A stretch of DNA of 64,000 bases, from the NCBI GenBank assembly GCA_029379225.1, contig JAQYWR010000023.1, positions 1 through 64,000 on the forward strand, in the 5' to 3' direction. This document shows, piece by piece, positions 1-9,310 of this stretch. This DNA is from Nostoc sp. S4 (lineage in GTDB: Bacteria > Cyanobacteriota > Cyanobacteriia > Cyanobacteriales > Nostocaceae). A program made the position numbers and the translations under genes. The stretch's first letter is position 1, and each line of letters opens with the position of its first letter. The notes below the pieces were generated by a model. That model searched no databases and was not told the origin of the DNA. It saw only the letters and a program-made list of their open reading frames with translations.

Positions 1-58
1 CAGCTTACACTGAGAGAGCTTTTTTACAACCTGACCGACTTTTCAAACAGCCTCTAAG

Positions 59-298
59 TTGGAAAAAGCGGCGATGGAAGTAGACTTGCAACACAACACT
101 AATAAGATGCATTGGCTGCTGTTTACTCTCATCTTTTATAGTGGGGTGAGGGCGGGAGAAATTGCCCGGCAAACTTCTGATTATGGTAAGCGCATAGTTA
201 CGCCAGGGTTGTTTTGGCGGCAGTTTCGGGAGGATGGGAACTGTCTGTTATTAACTGTTATTAACTTTGTTTTGCTCCTAATTACATTTCACGTTTAA
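59..298 (+). pseudogene. possible tyrosine recombinase remnant
   Basis: A 79-residue reading frame with a TTG start and no convincing ribosome binding site. Residues about 18-36 (a hydrophobic stretch followed by YSGVRAGEIAR) resemble the segment of tyrosine recombinases that carries the first catalytic arginine (TGLRxGEI type). No His-x-x-Arg box or catalytic tyrosine follows, and the frame then runs into hydrophobic, non-family sequence. If the resemblance is real, this is a scrap of an integrase. It could equally be a chance frame at the window edge. Confidence 0.25.
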
Positions 299-411
299 TT
301 AGGTTGAGCTAATTATTCAAAGTATAAAAAGCGGCCTAGTTTAAATATACTAGCCCGCAAATCACCTGTATTTTATCCTACAAGAGTTTTAGGTTTATAA
401 ATCCAGATTAA

Positions 412-648
412 TTAGTAATGATTCAAATTAATACCAGCTTCTTTTGCCATTGCTTCTAACCCTTTGATTTCTAGGGATTTGATTGCTTTAGTAGACAGCT
501 TTAATTTCACCCAGCGATTTCCGCTCTCCCACCAAACACGCTTTACTTGTAGATTTGCGTGCTGAAGGCGTTTAGTACGGCGGTGCGAGTGGGAAACGGA
601 ATAAGCGTTATTCGCTTTCTTACCAGTTAGTTCACAGCGACGAGACAT
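412..648 (-). CDS. rpmB: 50S ribosomal protein L28
   Basis: A 78-residue basic protein of the bacterial L28 family, a component of the large ribosomal subunit. It begins [20 protein letters not shown], the typical L28 N-terminus, and has the family's RRTKR and KVWW-like (VKRVWWES) segments. The frame stays open far upstream into the purine-rich repeat at 711-890, but that part is low-complexity and not L28, so the ATG at 648 is the start. It lies downstream of htpG on the same strand, separated by about 250 bp containing the repeat. The length is normal for the family. Confidence 0.95.
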   Translation of the reverse strand: MSRRCELTGKKANNAYSVSHSHRRTKRLQHANLQVKRVWWESGNRWVKLKLSTKAIKSLEIKGLEAMAKEAGINLNHY

Positions 649-710
649 AGCAACTATCTCCAGATTGTTATTTGAATACAGCCTTTCCATTTTAGGACTT
701 GGGCAACAGA

Positions 711-890
711 AGTGGAGAGGGGAGTGGGGAGATGAGGGAGAGAAAAAAGTGTGGGAAGTGTGGAGAGAGAAGGGAGAGAGGGGAGTGTAGGGAGTGTGGG
801 AGGATGGAGAAGAAATCTTTCCCCCTACACCTCCCACCCTTCCCACACTTCCTTTTTCTCCCACACCTCCCACACTCCCTGTTTGCCCCA
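711..890. repeat. GTGGGAG-type STRR element, copy 1
   Basis: The left half is almost pure purine on this strand (GGGGAG, GTGGGAAG units) and the right half is the complementary pyrimidine pattern (CTCCCAC units). They are joined by a core reading GGAGAAGAAATCTTTCCCCC. Transcribed, the two arms can fold into one long hairpin. Closely related elements lie at 9080-9225 (same orientation) and 10376-10590 (reversed). The right end (CACTCCCTGTTTGCCCC) is matched in reverse complement by the left end of the 10.4 kb copy. All reading frames through it are low-complexity artefacts. Confidence 0.85.
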
Positions 891-896
891 TTCACA

Positions 897-2885
897 CTAT
901 TTACTAGCTTGTTCCGTCAGCTTGGTAAGTACTTCATTGGATCGCTCAACAAAAGATTTCATCCCATCAGCGTCAAAGCCTTTTTGAGACATCAAGGCTA
1001 AATCGTAGACGTGCTGGCAAATCAATTTTACTAATTGATCTGTAGGCGATTGACCATCACCTTGAATAATACTACCTTGGCTAAGATGTGCCAGATTTTG
1101 AATCAGTGGGTGAGCTGTATTCACTAGCAAAATGTGGTCTTCGGGAAATTCTGCTGTCTGCTGCTGCATCATGGCGTTCATTTCTCGCAAGCGGCGGAGA
1201 ATCTCTGGTAAAAGTACCATCGCCGGCGGTGTTCCTTGGGGATCGTCTGATTTTAAGGCTTCGGTGCGGATGTTGAGTTTGGGTTTATTGAGGGATTTCT
1301 CAAATAATTCTTTGACGGTCTCACTGCGAGTTTTATTGGTTTTGGGATCGACAATTTCCGTAGCTTTGTCTTGTTCTAGGAGAGTATTATCTAAGTCAGA
1401 ATCTACTCGCGTAAATTTGACATCATTATATTCTCGCTCCAGGAAGTTGATGAAATGGGTATCAATGAAGGAGTCCATAAACAGAACTTCCAAGCCTTGA
1501 TTTTTGTGTAGTTCTATGTATGTAGATTGGGTTGCTTCATCGGTGCTATAGAAAACCCGGTTTTCGTGGCGTTCTTTGTTGCGTTCTAAGTATTCTTTGA
1601 GCGTGGTGTAGGGACTAGTGGGTGCTGAGTTATCACTACTAGCTGTCGGAGTGACATCTTGCCAAGCATCCCCTTCAGCAGACTGTACTTCAACTGCTGG
1701 AGTTTGAGCAGGAGCTTTTTGTGTCAGCTTGGCGGTGGTGCGAAAGATGATAATGTCTTCGATTTGTTTTTTGAATTTGTCGTCATTGAGAACGCCAAAC
1801 TTCACGAAAGTACCGAGGTCTTTCCAGACACTAGTGTATTGTTCGCGGTTGTCGCGGAAAAGTTCTTTGAGGCGATCGCCGACTTTTTTGGCAATGTAAT
1901 CGCCAATTCGTTTGACGGTGCGATCGCCTTGCAATGCACTCCGAGATACGTTCAAGGGGATATCAGTGCTATCAATCACACCCCGCATCGGCATCAAAAA
2001 TTGCGGAATAATTTCTTCGCAGTTGTCGCTAACAAAAACTTGGTTGCTAAATAGCTTAATCTGTCCTTTGGTAACATCTACATCCGGGCGCATTTTGGGA
2101 AAATACAAAATCCCGTTGATGATAAATGGATAGTCAGTATTCAGATGTACCCACAACAACGGTTCTTCTTGAAAAGGATACAGATAGCGGTAAAACTCTA
2201 AATAATCTTCTTGAGTCAGGTTACTCGGAGATTCTCGCCACGGTGCTTTTTGCTGATTTAATACTTCCCCATCCAGCTTAATTGGTACTGGCATGAAGTC
2301 GCAGTAGGTCTTGACAAGATTTTTAATTCGTGCTGATTCGAGAAATTCTTCCTCTTCTCCTTGCAAGGTGAGAGTAATAGTGGTGCCGCGAGTTGTCCGG
2401 GATGACTCTTCTAAGGTGAATGCAGGAGAACCATCGCAAGTCCAGTGAACCGCCTGCGCTCCTTCCTGGTATGAAAGAGTATCAATTTCTACCTTTTGCG
2501 CCACCATGAAGGAGGAGTAGAAGCCGAGACCAAAGTGACCGATAATCGGTTGATCTGATTTGCCTTGATACTTATGAATAAATTCTTCAGCACTAGAAAA
2601 GGCAACTTGATTAATATATTTCTTGACTTCTTCGGCGGTCATTCCGATACCGTTATCAGAAATGGAGAGTGTCTTGTTATCTTTGTCAATCGCAATTACG
2701 ATTTCTGGTTCACCTAAATCTCCTGTGTAATCTCCAGCGCGGGATACCATTTTCAGCTTTTGGATGGCGTCTACAGCGTTGGATACCAGTTCCCGCAAGA
2801 AGATTTGGTGATCTGAGTAGAGCGACTTCTTAATGATTGGAAAAATATTCTCAGTATGAATACTGATAGTGCCTTGTTCTAACAT
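897..2885 (-). CDS. htpG: Molecular chaperone HtpG (Hsp90)
   Basis: A 662-residue cytosolic Hsp90 chaperone that uses an ATP-driven clamp to help client proteins fold, notably under heat and light stress in cyanobacteria. The N-terminal GHKL ATPase domain is clear: EL(V)SNAVDAI with the catalytic Glu and Mg-binding Asn near residues 32-37, ISDNGIGMT near 77-85, and GHFGLGFYSSFMV near 116-128. Middle and C-terminal dimerisation domains follow at normal spacing. It is somewhat longer than E. coli HtpG (624), with a low-complexity Ala/Ser/Thr insert near residues 390-425. The start MLEQGTISIHTEN is typical. The 3' end abuts the purine-rich repeat, then rpmB. Confidence 0.97.
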   Translation of the reverse strand: MLEQGTISIHTENIFPIIKKSLYSDHQIFLRELVSNAVDAIQKLKMVSRAGDYTGDLGEPEIVIAIDKDNKTLSISDNGIGMTAEEVKKYINQVAFSSAEEFIHKYQGKSDQPIIGHFGLGFYSSFMVAQKVEIDTLSYQEGAQAVHWTCDGSPAFTLEESSRTTRGTTITLTLQGEEEEFLESARIKNLVKTYCDFMPVPIKLDGEVLNQQKAPWRESPSNLTQEDYLEFYRYLYPFQEEPLLWVHLNTDYPFIINGILYFPKMRPDVDVTKGQIKLFSNQVFVSDNCEEIIPQFLMPMRGVIDSTDIPLNVSRSALQGDRTVKRIGDYIAKKVGDRLKELFRDNREQYTSVWKDLGTFVKFGVLNDDKFKKQIEDIIIFRTTAKLTQKAPAQTPAVEVQSAEGDAWQDVTPTASSDNSAPTSPYTTLKEYLERNKERHENRVFYSTDEATQSTYIELHKNQGLEVLFMDSFIDTHFINFLEREYNDVKFTRVDSDLDNTLLEQDKATEIVDPKTNKTRSETVKELFEKSLNKPKLNIRTEALKSDDPQGTPPAMVLLPEILRRLREMNAMMQQQTAEFPEDHILLVNTAHPLIQNLAHLSQGSIIQGDGQSPTDQLVKLICQHVYDLALMSQKGFDADGMKSFVERSNEVLTKLTEQASK

Positions 2886-3104
2886 AATTAGTAATCTTTG
2901 ATGTTAGTATCTGAAATGATCGTATTGCCCTCTGCTTCCAAGGATAAACCCGGAGAACACATGAGAGCATGATACCAATTAGGATTTTAAAAGCATAACT
3001 TAAGCGATCGCTGCTTTTTTGAGCATTGTTTGCCCCCATTTTCTGATTCGGATTTCCCTACTTCCCACTCTCAATACATTTATTACCTTAGTTAGGACTG
3101 CTGT

Positions 3105-3746
3105 CTAAGCATTGTGAGAATTTTTCTCTAATACCAAAAAATAATGATATGGATAAGTAGGATCGATAAATTCTTGCTTAACAGTTAACCCAGCTTTGGC
3201 AACAGAGTTTAAAATCCGTTTTTTGGGATATCCTTTCAAACCCATTTCCCAGTAATGCTCGTCACATACTGGCGTTGTACTCCAAAATTTTGGCACATTC
3301 AGTAATAAATGCCTTGGTCTACCTGAGAAGGAAGTTTTAATTTGAAACGCTAAATATTGAGTGCAATAGGGAATTGAAATCACCAAAAATTTGTTTGTTG
3401 CTTGTGCAAGTTTTGTCAAGGCTTGTTCTGATTGTTCGTAAGGGAAATGTTCGAGCACTTGAAACAAAACAATCGCATCAAATTTATCTTTTGGTAAATA
3501 AAAATCTGTGGTCAGATCCAAAATCATGTCTGGCTTGAGGTTGGGGTCAACATCAGCAGTAGTGACGTTATATCCATTGTTTTTCAAGAGGTCTGTTAAC
3601 AACGAATTAAAAATCCCAATTTCTAAAACATTTTTTACTTGATTACCCAGGGAAAAAATTAGACGTAACTGGTGGTGGTAACTGATAAGCCGATTTTTGG
3701 ATAAATATTCCGAATTCCTAATATCTAACGAGGTGATAAGTTGCAT
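3105..3746 (-). CDS. SAM-dependent class I methyltransferase
   Basis: A 213-residue protein with a Rossmann-type methyltransferase core. Motif I is VLEIGIFNSLLTDLL (residues about 40-54), an acidic residue follows in ADVDPN after beta-2, and FDAIVLFQVLEHFPY (about 87-101) is the family's post-motif segment. The glycine-rich motif I is weaker than usual (EIGIFNS instead of ExGxGxG). The C-terminal part (about 130-205) includes aromatic-rich sequence usual in Methyltransf_11/23 enzymes acting on lipids, glycans or small molecules. The substrate cannot be told. It is monocistronic and divergent from the amidase gene across a 488-bp region. Confidence 0.75.
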   Translation of the reverse strand: MQLITSLDIRNSEYLSKNRLISYHHQLRLIFSLGNQVKNVLEIGIFNSLLTDLLKNNGYNVTTADVDPNLKPDMILDLTTDFYLPKDKFDAIVLFQVLEHFPYEQSEQALTKLAQATNKFLVISIPYCTQYLAFQIKTSFSGRPRHLLLNVPKFWSTTPVCDEHYWEMGLKGYPKKRILNSVAKAGLTVKQEFIDPTYPYHYFLVLEKNSHNA

Positions 3747-4234
3747 AAATAACGCTTACCTAATTTGATGGTGTGACAGCAGTGGGTATACAACTACAGG
3801 GTTCCCAGAAAAATACTGAAAATAACAGCACCATAATTTTGACTGTATTTAAATAGTTCCGCAGACAGAGGAAGCTTCTTAAACAATTACTTAGAATTTC
3901 AACATATACTAGTAACGTATTTGTCACTAAAATTAAGGTACATAGAGATTATTTTTTAGATACCATAGGCAGTAGGGTAACATAGCTAACTATACTACCC
4001 TACGAGAATAAACCAATTTACCTGGATAACTTTCACACATCTGATAACAATTTTTAGATTGTTAAGAAAGATGTAACTAATGGATAGCTGTTGTAGGTCA
4101 AAGGTTTCGAGAGCGAAAAGTTTGAGCGGAGATTTTCTCTTATCAAAGCTTTTCAAAACACAGATTTTTCAGATTCCCTAAAAAGTTCATTTTAACTATC
4201 AGTTAATATCTACGGTTGTACGAGTATAAGAAAA
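3747..4234. other. Divergent intergenic region
   Basis: 488 bp between the 5' ends of the methyltransferase and amidase genes, so it should hold both promoters. It is AT-rich, with the hairpin at 3972-4003. No credible small gene was seen. Confidence 0.6.
3972..4003. repeat. Perfect hairpin-forming inverted repeat
   Basis: GTAGGGTA (3972-3979) is matched by TACCCTAC (3996-4003). Inside the loop ATAG and CTAT form a second stem around CTAA, giving an interrupted hairpin. No T-run follows on either strand, so it is not an obvious terminator. It lies in a divergent promoter region. Confidence 0.55.
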
Positions 4235-5104
4235 ATGAGGTTTACAGACTGGGCGACTAAAGTAATGCTGATCTCGTTGATATTCGCCGCTTTAATTATA
4301 GTGCTGCTTATTGGACGAGGAAGACAAGTACAAAATAATACAATTAGATTTATTAATACATCAAAACCAGAGGTTACAGCTTGGAGTCAATATCCGCAGG
4401 CGCAATTCCAATCAGCCAAAGAACCAAAGCAGAAATCTCAAAATCTTAAGTCTCCAGTCAAGATGAATCAACCTGTAGGAAGGTATGTAACCACTCAAGC
4501 TTTTGCATACTACAGACCTCATTACCAAATTGTCTCAGTTGACCCTACTAACTATGGAGAACGTTACACTACAGATGTGAATGGCAAACTTGTCCATAAC
4601 CAACCTATTATCGTTCTTCATGAAACTGGTTATTCAGCTTCTAGCGCGATTAATTTTTTTCAAGTCGCTCATACTGATGAAAACGTGCAAGCAAGTTACC
4701 ACGCTTTAATTAAGCTAGACGGGACGATAATTTATCTAGTACCACCAGAAAAGCGAGCTTTTGGCGCAGCTAACTCAGTATTTGAGAGTTCCCAAGGTAT
4801 AGAAACTGTGCAGACTAATCCAAATTTGCCGGCGTCTGTGAATAATTTTGCTTATCACGTGTCTTTAGAAACACCGCCCGATAGTTATGACAGTAATAGC
4901 CAAGAAACCCATAGTGGCTACACCGAAGCTCAGTATAATTCTCTTGCTTGGTTAATTGCTCAAAGCCAAGTTCCAGACGATCGCATCACTACCCACAAAT
5001 TAGTAGACCGTTCTGGTAAAAAAGTCGATCCAATTAATTTTGATGGTAATAAGTTTCTAGATTTACTAAATATTTACCGTCAGGTCAGACCAATTTATAG
5101 ATGA
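4235..5104 (+). CDS. N-acetylmuramoyl-L-alanine amidase (Amidase_2), membrane-anchored
   Basis: A 289-residue protein predicted to cleave the amide bond between N-acetylmuramic acid and the peptide stem of peptidoglycan. One N-terminal membrane segment (about 9-27) acts as an uncleaved anchor, followed by a polar linker to about residue 80, so the enzyme should face the periplasm. The Amidase_2/PGRP zinc domain spans about 120-280. Candidate zinc ligands are His129 in IIVLHET and His254 in TTHKLVD, with YHALIKLDG (155-163) and the downstream K-x-DP segment as in AmpD. The ATG at 4235 is the only start giving the anchor. It converges on the RloB gene with 14 bp between stops. Confidence 0.82.
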   Translation: MRFTDWATKVMLISLIFAALIIVLLIGRGRQVQNNTIRFINTSKPEVTAWSQYPQAQFQSAKEPKQKSQNLKSPVKMNQPVGRYVTTQAFAYYRPHYQIVSVDPTNYGERYTTDVNGKLVHNQPIIVLHETGYSASSAINFFQVAHTDENVQASYHALIKLDGTIIYLVPPEKRAFGAANSVFESSQGIETVQTNPNLPASVNNFAYHVSLETPPDSYDSNSQETHSGYTEAQYNSLAWLIAQSQVPDDRITTHKLVDRSGKKVDPINFDGNKFLDLLNIYRQVRPIYR

Positions 5105-5118
5105 AATAAATCAACAAA

Positions 5119-5784
5119 TCATTTAAATTCTTTTTGGTCTTTGAGTTGTTGTACTAAAATATGTACTTTAGTTGATGGGTTAGTACAGCTGTCTTCATTA
5201 GGGCGATCTAGTTGCAATTTCATAGCATTAGTAAGTGCGTTCTCTAGATATGGTTTAAATTTTTTGTATAATGTCACATCACTTTTGTCATAAGTTTCCC
5301 TTTTGTTTAATACGCCTGCTTTTCTCATTTCTGCCTCTAGTCTTGGACACAATTCCTTATAGTGCGATAAAGGAGCAGTTGTATAGACATAATGAAGTAA
5401 AAACCAAAATTCAAAACAGGGAATTGATGTTATCGATACAAAATTATTATCCTTAGCTTTCAAAAGTGCTTGTTTAAATATTTCAATTTTATTATCGTTA
5501 TCAAATACACAAAAAACATGCTCAAATTCGAGTTTGCTACCTTTTTGACTTTCTAGTTTATTCTCTTCTACTAAGCTACAAGCTTTATCTATAATTTTTA
5601 AAGGGTCGCCACCAGAAGCAGAAACTATTCTAATATCTGTTGTAGACAGTTTTAAATCATGTTTTAAAGAATTAAAATAGTTGTATTCTGTCTCTTGTCC
5701 TTCAACTACAATTAAAAAGTTATCTCTAGATTTTTTATTCCCCAAACGTCGTCTTAAATCATTCGTAGATTTTCCTTTTGGCAT
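5119..5784 (-). CDS. RloB-like protein (putative Toprim nuclease; second gene of RloA/RloB pair)
   Basis: A 221-residue protein of the RloB type. Visible landmarks are LIVVEGQETEYNYF (24-37) with the Toprim-like glutamate E28, VFCVFDNDNK (90-99) with the paired aspartates D95/D97, and PCFEFWFLLHY, the signature most typical of the family. The N-terminus is short and basic. RloB proteins occur beside an AAA ATPase (RloA) in restriction loci and as the second subunit of lactococcal AbiL, an abortive-infection system. The usual inference is an ATPase-controlled nuclease. It starts 5 bp after the stop of the RloA gene, so the two are co-transcribed. No HIP1 octamer occurs in the pair, unlike its neighbours, which fits horizontal acquisition. 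The function here is inferred. Confidence 0.82.
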   Translation of the reverse strand: MPKGKSTNDLRRRLGNKKSRDNFLIVVEGQETEYNYFNSLKHDLKLSTTDIRIVSASGGDPLKIIDKACSLVEENKLESQKGSKLEFEHVFCVFDNDNKIEIFKQALLKAKDNNFVSITSIPCFEFWFLLHYVYTTAPLSHYKELCPRLEAEMRKAGVLNKRETYDKSDVTLYKKFKPYLENALTNAMKLQLDRPNEDSCTNPSTKVHILVQQLKDQKEFK

Positions 5785-5789
5785 AATCC

Positions 5790-7085
5790 TTAGATACTTA
5801 GCCCATTAATAAAAGGAATTCCACCATACCTGCCTTGGAGATAACCTTTTTGTAATGATTCGTCTTCACGAGGTCGAAAATCTGAGAATGAATATAGCTT
5901 GGTCATACTTTTATCTTTTTTAGTAAACCACACTTGATCTCGCCTTAGCATTTTTGCATCTAAAAGTATGGTGTTATGAGTTGTAAATATTAATTGAGCA
6001 TTATTTTTATTAATTTCTGGATTGTTAAACATTTTAACTAATGCTTTGGAAAGAACTGGATGTAAACTTCTATCTAATTCATCTACCAACAGTACTTCTC
6101 CATATTCTAATACATATAGCCAAAGCCCAGCCATTTCAAATAGACGTTGTGTACCATCAGATTCATCATCCATATCAAATTCTATTTCTTTATTAGAGTC
6201 ATTCATTTTATGAAGAGTTATTATATCTAATTGTTGAATATTATCAAGAATATCTTTCTCTAGCTGTTCATTTTCCTGTTTAATAAATTCGTTAAATAAA
6301 GAAGATAGTCTTTCAGGTATAGGTTTTTGCTCTATTTTGATTCCTGAAATACCAATATCTGCTTCACTCAGTAATTTAGCGACTCTCGCTTGAAAAGTAT
6401 CACTTTCATCAAATATGCTAAGAGTAAATTCCATAGTATGAGAACTTGAACTAAGAATATTTATTTCATCCTGAAACCATTCAAATATTTCTGTTAACTG
6501 AGGATGATTGTTTTGTGCTGCATGAGATAAAAATAAAGAATTAGAACGCACAAATCTTTTAATACGTAACTTTTCTCCCTTTAGTCCTTTACCAAAAGAC
6601 CATTTATATCCTTCATCTATTTGATATTTTGGATTATTTGGCATGTATTGGCGAGAAAACCAATTTTGTGGATGTTCATTTGGGTAAGCAATTAACCACT
6701 CTTCATATATCCGTTCTCTATTTAGAGATATTCCATATTCATAACGAGTAGTTTGATGAATAAAAATTACTTCAAAAATAGTGGGATTTTTTACTGATTC
6801 GCTATTTAGTCTAAATGGTTCAATAGGTAACTTTTCACCAACTTGCATTTTTGTCGCCGAGTTGATCGCTAATCTTCTTAGGGTTTGTATAGCTCGCAGC
6901 AAATTACTTTTACCTGAAGCATTAGACCCATAAATTACAGAACTACTAAGTAAGCGTAGCTTATCAGTATTCGGCATTATAAAACTATTAGTGTCTAGCA
7001 TCTTTTCATCTTCAGATGCCACCATACTAAATGTTTGTCTTTCCTGTATCGAACGATAATTTTCTATACTGAATTCAATAAGCAT
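5790..7085 (-). CDS. AAA/ABC-type ATPase, RloA-like (first gene of RloA/RloB pair)
   Basis: A 431-residue ATPase of the SMC/OLD-related AAA_15/AAA_21 group. The N-terminus (IEFSIENYRSIQERQTFSMV) is the usual opening of these proteins. Walker A is GSNASGKS (53-60), the ABC-type signature region is ESDGTQRLFEM (308-318), Walker B is VLLVDELD (331-338) and the H-loop is FTTHN (367-371). All nucleotide-handling motifs are intact. The middle part (about 70-300) is variable, as expected for target sensing. It precedes the RloB gene by 5 bp. In known AbiL/RloAB pairs the ATPase is thought to hold or direct the RloB effector. The trigger is unknown and nothing in the window identifies it. Confidence 0.85.
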   Translation of the reverse strand: MLIEFSIENYRSIQERQTFSMVASEDEKMLDTNSFIMPNTDKLRLLSSSVIYGSNASGKSNLLRAIQTLRRLAINSATKMQVGEKLPIEPFRLNSESVKNPTIFEVIFIHQTTRYEYGISLNRERIYEEWLIAYPNEHPQNWFSRQYMPNNPKYQIDEGYKWSFGKGLKGEKLRIKRFVRSNSLFLSHAAQNNHPQLTEIFEWFQDEINILSSSSHTMEFTLSIFDESDTFQARVAKLLSEADIGISGIKIEQKPIPERLSSLFNEFIKQENEQLEKDILDNIQQLDIITLHKMNDSNKEIEFDMDDESDGTQRLFEMAGLWLYVLEYGEVLLVDELDRSLHPVLSKALVKMFNNPEINKNNAQLIFTTHNTILLDAKMLRRDQVWFTKKDKSMTKLYSFSDFRPREDESLQKGYLQGRYGGIPFINGLSI

Positions 7086-7203
7086 AACTGTAATCTTAAT
7101 TAATTATGTTCGCATTAACCATAATTTGTTAAAAATAGCAAAAGTTATAAGCAGTATTTTTAAGCTGGATTATTAATTTAAGCATATAAGTATCATAAAC
7201 AAA

Positions 7204-7228
7204 TAGCTCTAGCTAAAAGCTAGAGCTA
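7204..7228 (-). terminator. Hairpin downstream of ribBA
   Basis: An 11-bp perfect stem, TAGCTCTAGCT and AGCTAGAGCTA, around an AAA loop, followed on the minus strand by TTTGTTTAT. It lies between the ribBA stop and the RloA start, so it probably ends ribBA transcription and insulates the RloA/RloB pair. The U-tract is weak. Confidence 0.55.
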
Positions 7229-7273
7229 GATAACAAATTCAGATAAATGCTGCGAATATGAGGACACATGTCC

Positions 7274-8986
7274 CTATTTGCTAAAGCTATAAATTTGCTG
7301 TGTCTCCAAGCGAGCGCTAATCGCTGAAGGCAGTGTACCATCCAAGAACATCTGCCGATCTAGTTGGACTTGTAAATTACTCAAAGGATCGCAACCAGAA
7401 GAAATTAGAAATTCTAGATTTTGAATGTATGGTAGAGTTGCCAGTTCATCTAGAATTTGGAAGATTGCTTGTAAGTAAGGATGACCGCTTTGGCGATACC
7501 AGTCAGAACTAGCAACTTTTGGTTGATCGAAACCCAAGTGTACCGTTAAAGATGGCTCGTTAAATAGAGCGATCGCCAAAGGACGCGCCTCTTCCTGCAA
7601 TAATAGATCGTGGCTTCTGGCTAAATGTCGCAGTTTCTCTAAGCGTTCATAACGTTTTGTCACCAACTGGGGATCGTCTTGCCAGTGAATTGCCACTGTG
7701 ACCAGATAAGTCTGTAACAGCATGTGACCCAGCTTTTTAGCCTTTGTTGCCAGGTAATAAGAATTGTAGTCATTGGCCTCAATTAATAATGGCACGCGAT
7801 CGACTACTTCTAACCCATAGCCTTTGACTCCAGCAATTTTACGGGGATTATTAGTAATTAAGCGAATTTTTTTGACGCCCAAATCCATGAGCATTTGTGC
7901 CCCCATGCCGTAATCTCGCAAATCAGCAGGAAATCCCAAACGCTCATTGGCTTCTACTGTATCCAGTCCCATATCTTGCAACGAGTAGGCTTTGAGCTTA
8001 TTAATCAAGCCGATTCCCCGCCCTTCTTGCCGCAAGTATACAACTACACCTTGACCAGCATTCTCAATCATTTTCAATGCTGCTACTAGCTGCATCCGAC
8101 AGTCGCAGCGCAAAGAACCCAAAGCATCACCAGTTAAGCATTCTGAGTGCATCCGCACCATCACCGGCTCGTCTTTGAAGTTAGCCGGATCGCCCTTGAC
8201 AATTGCGACGTGTTCTGTATTATCCAAGGTGTGGCGGTAGGCGTAAATTTCAAACTGACCGAACTGACTAGGTAGCTTAGTAATCACCTCACGATACACC
8301 AGGCGATCGTGCTTAAGGCGATAACTGATTAAATCTGCAATACTAATAATTTTTAAATTGTGATGCTTAGCATATTCAACTAACTGTTGCAATCGTGCCA
8401 TTGAACCGTTAGGGTTTTGAATTTCACAAATTACCCCAGCAGGGTATAATCCTGCTAACCGAGCTAAGTCCACAGCCGCTTCTGTATGTCCTGCGCGTTT
8501 GAGTACGCCTCCAGCCTTAGCCCGAATTGGAAAAATATGTCCAGGACGACGTAAATCTGTAGGTTTTGTGGCTGGATTGAGAGTAACCTGGATAGTGCGA
8601 GCGCGGTCTTCGGCTGAAATGCCTGTAGTCACGCCCAAATCTGAACCAGCATCAATACTGACAGTGAACGCAGTTTGGTTAGTATCTGTAATATTGCTTA
8701 CCATCAAAGGTAAGTCTAATTCGTCTAAGCGATCGCCCATCATCGCCAAACAAATTAATCCTCTGGCTTCCACTGCCATAAAATTAATCATGTCAGGTGT
8801 GGCAAATTGAGCAGCACAAATCAAATCGCCTTCATTTTCTCTATTTTCATCATCTACCACGACAATGACACGACCAGCTTTTAGGTCTGCCAAGGCGGCA
8901 TCAATTGGATCGAATTGAAATACTTGGGTAGTCTTAGGCTGTGACACAGAAAGATTTCCAGCTACCAACGTAAATTTTTTTAACAA
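7274..8986 (-). CDS. ribBA: Bifunctional 3,4-dihydroxy-2-butanone 4-phosphate synthase / GTP cyclohydrolase II
   Basis: A 570-residue riboflavin biosynthesis enzyme that makes both precursors of the lumazine synthase reaction. The RibB domain covers about residues 25-230: [14 protein letters not shown] holds the acidic Mg/substrate site and [15 protein letters not shown] is the second conserved block. The RibA domain follows (about 235-430), with zinc cysteines in [16 protein letters not shown] and the [10 protein letters not shown] loop. An extra cyanobacterial C-terminal tail of about 130 residues follows. The first in-frame start is TTG at 8986. A GTG at residue 14 is an alternative and no ATG occurs before the conserved core. 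No FMN-riboswitch-like leader was recognised in the short 5' region. ribH lies far away at 60.5 kb. Confidence 0.93.
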   Translation of the reverse strand: MLKKFTLVAGNLSVSQPKTTQVFQFDPIDAALADLKAGRVIVVVDDENRENEGDLICAAQFATPDMINFMAVEARGLICLAMMGDRLDELDLPLMVSNITDTNQTAFTVSIDAGSDLGVTTGISAEDRARTIQVTLNPATKPTDLRRPGHIFPIRAKAGGVLKRAGHTEAAVDLARLAGLYPAGVICEIQNPNGSMARLQQLVEYAKHHNLKIISIADLISYRLKHDRLVYREVITKLPSQFGQFEIYAYRHTLDNTEHVAIVKGDPANFKDEPVMVRMHSECLTGDALGSLRCDCRMQLVAALKMIENAGQGVVVYLRQEGRGIGLINKLKAYSLQDMGLDTVEANERLGFPADLRDYGMGAQMLMDLGVKKIRLITNNPRKIAGVKGYGLEVVDRVPLLIEANDYNSYYLATKAKKLGHMLLQTYLVTVAIHWQDDPQLVTKRYERLEKLRHLARSHDLLLQEEARPLAIALFNEPSLTVHLGFDQPKVASSDWYRQSGHPYLQAIFQILDELATLPYIQNLEFLISSGCDPLSNLQVQLDRQMFLDGTLPSAISARLETQQIYSFSK

Positions 8987-9079
8987 TTTCTTCTTTTAGA
9001 TTGTAGCTCCTTTATAAGGCAGAGAAGTAGACTAGCAATGATTTGATAACATGACAAAAATTTCTGCCACTATAGGGAA

Positions 9080-9225
9080 CGTGAGGAGATGGGGAGATGG
9101 GGAGTGTGGAAAGAGAGGGGAGAGAGGGGAGTGTGGGGAGTGTGGGAGGATGGAGAAGAAATCTTTCCCCCCACACCTCCTTTTCCTCCCACACCTCCTT
9201 TTCCTCCCACACTCCTGTCTGTGCG
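9080..9225. repeat. GTGGGAG-type STRR element, copy 2
   Basis: Same design as the element at 711-890: a purine arm (GGGGAGATGGGGAG, AGAGAGGGGAG), the core around AGAAGAAATCTTTCCCCCC, and a pyrimidine arm of CTCCTTTTCCTCCCACAC units. It occupies most of the 324 bp between the divergent ribBA and argC genes, so it may overlap promoter sequence. With the reversed copy at 10376-10590 it frames argC as an inverted pair. Confidence 0.85.
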
Positions 9226-9310
9226 TCCTCTTCTATGCTCTGCGTCTGGTGGCTGATATTCTTGATAGCTGAGAACGAATTAACCATTCATGGGATAAGG
9301 ATTTGGGATC

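Noticed and set aside
692..1001. Overlapping reading frames (e.g. [19 protein letters not shown]) on both strands
   Set aside because: They are translations of the GTGGGAG-type repeat; low-complexity in all frames and similar at the other two copies.
1659..2054. 131-residue plus-strand frame inside htpG
   Set aside because: Antisense shadow of a strongly conserved gene.
5119..7085. PARIS (AriA/AriB) or Gabija system
   Set aside because: The second gene has RloB signatures (PCFEFWFLLHY) rather than the DUF4435 pattern of AriB, and no UvrD-type helicase as in Gabija is present.
8987..9079. FMN riboswitch upstream of ribBA
   Set aside because: The leader is short and no conserved FMN-aptamer core such as AGGGCA/GGGTG-type blocks was recognised.
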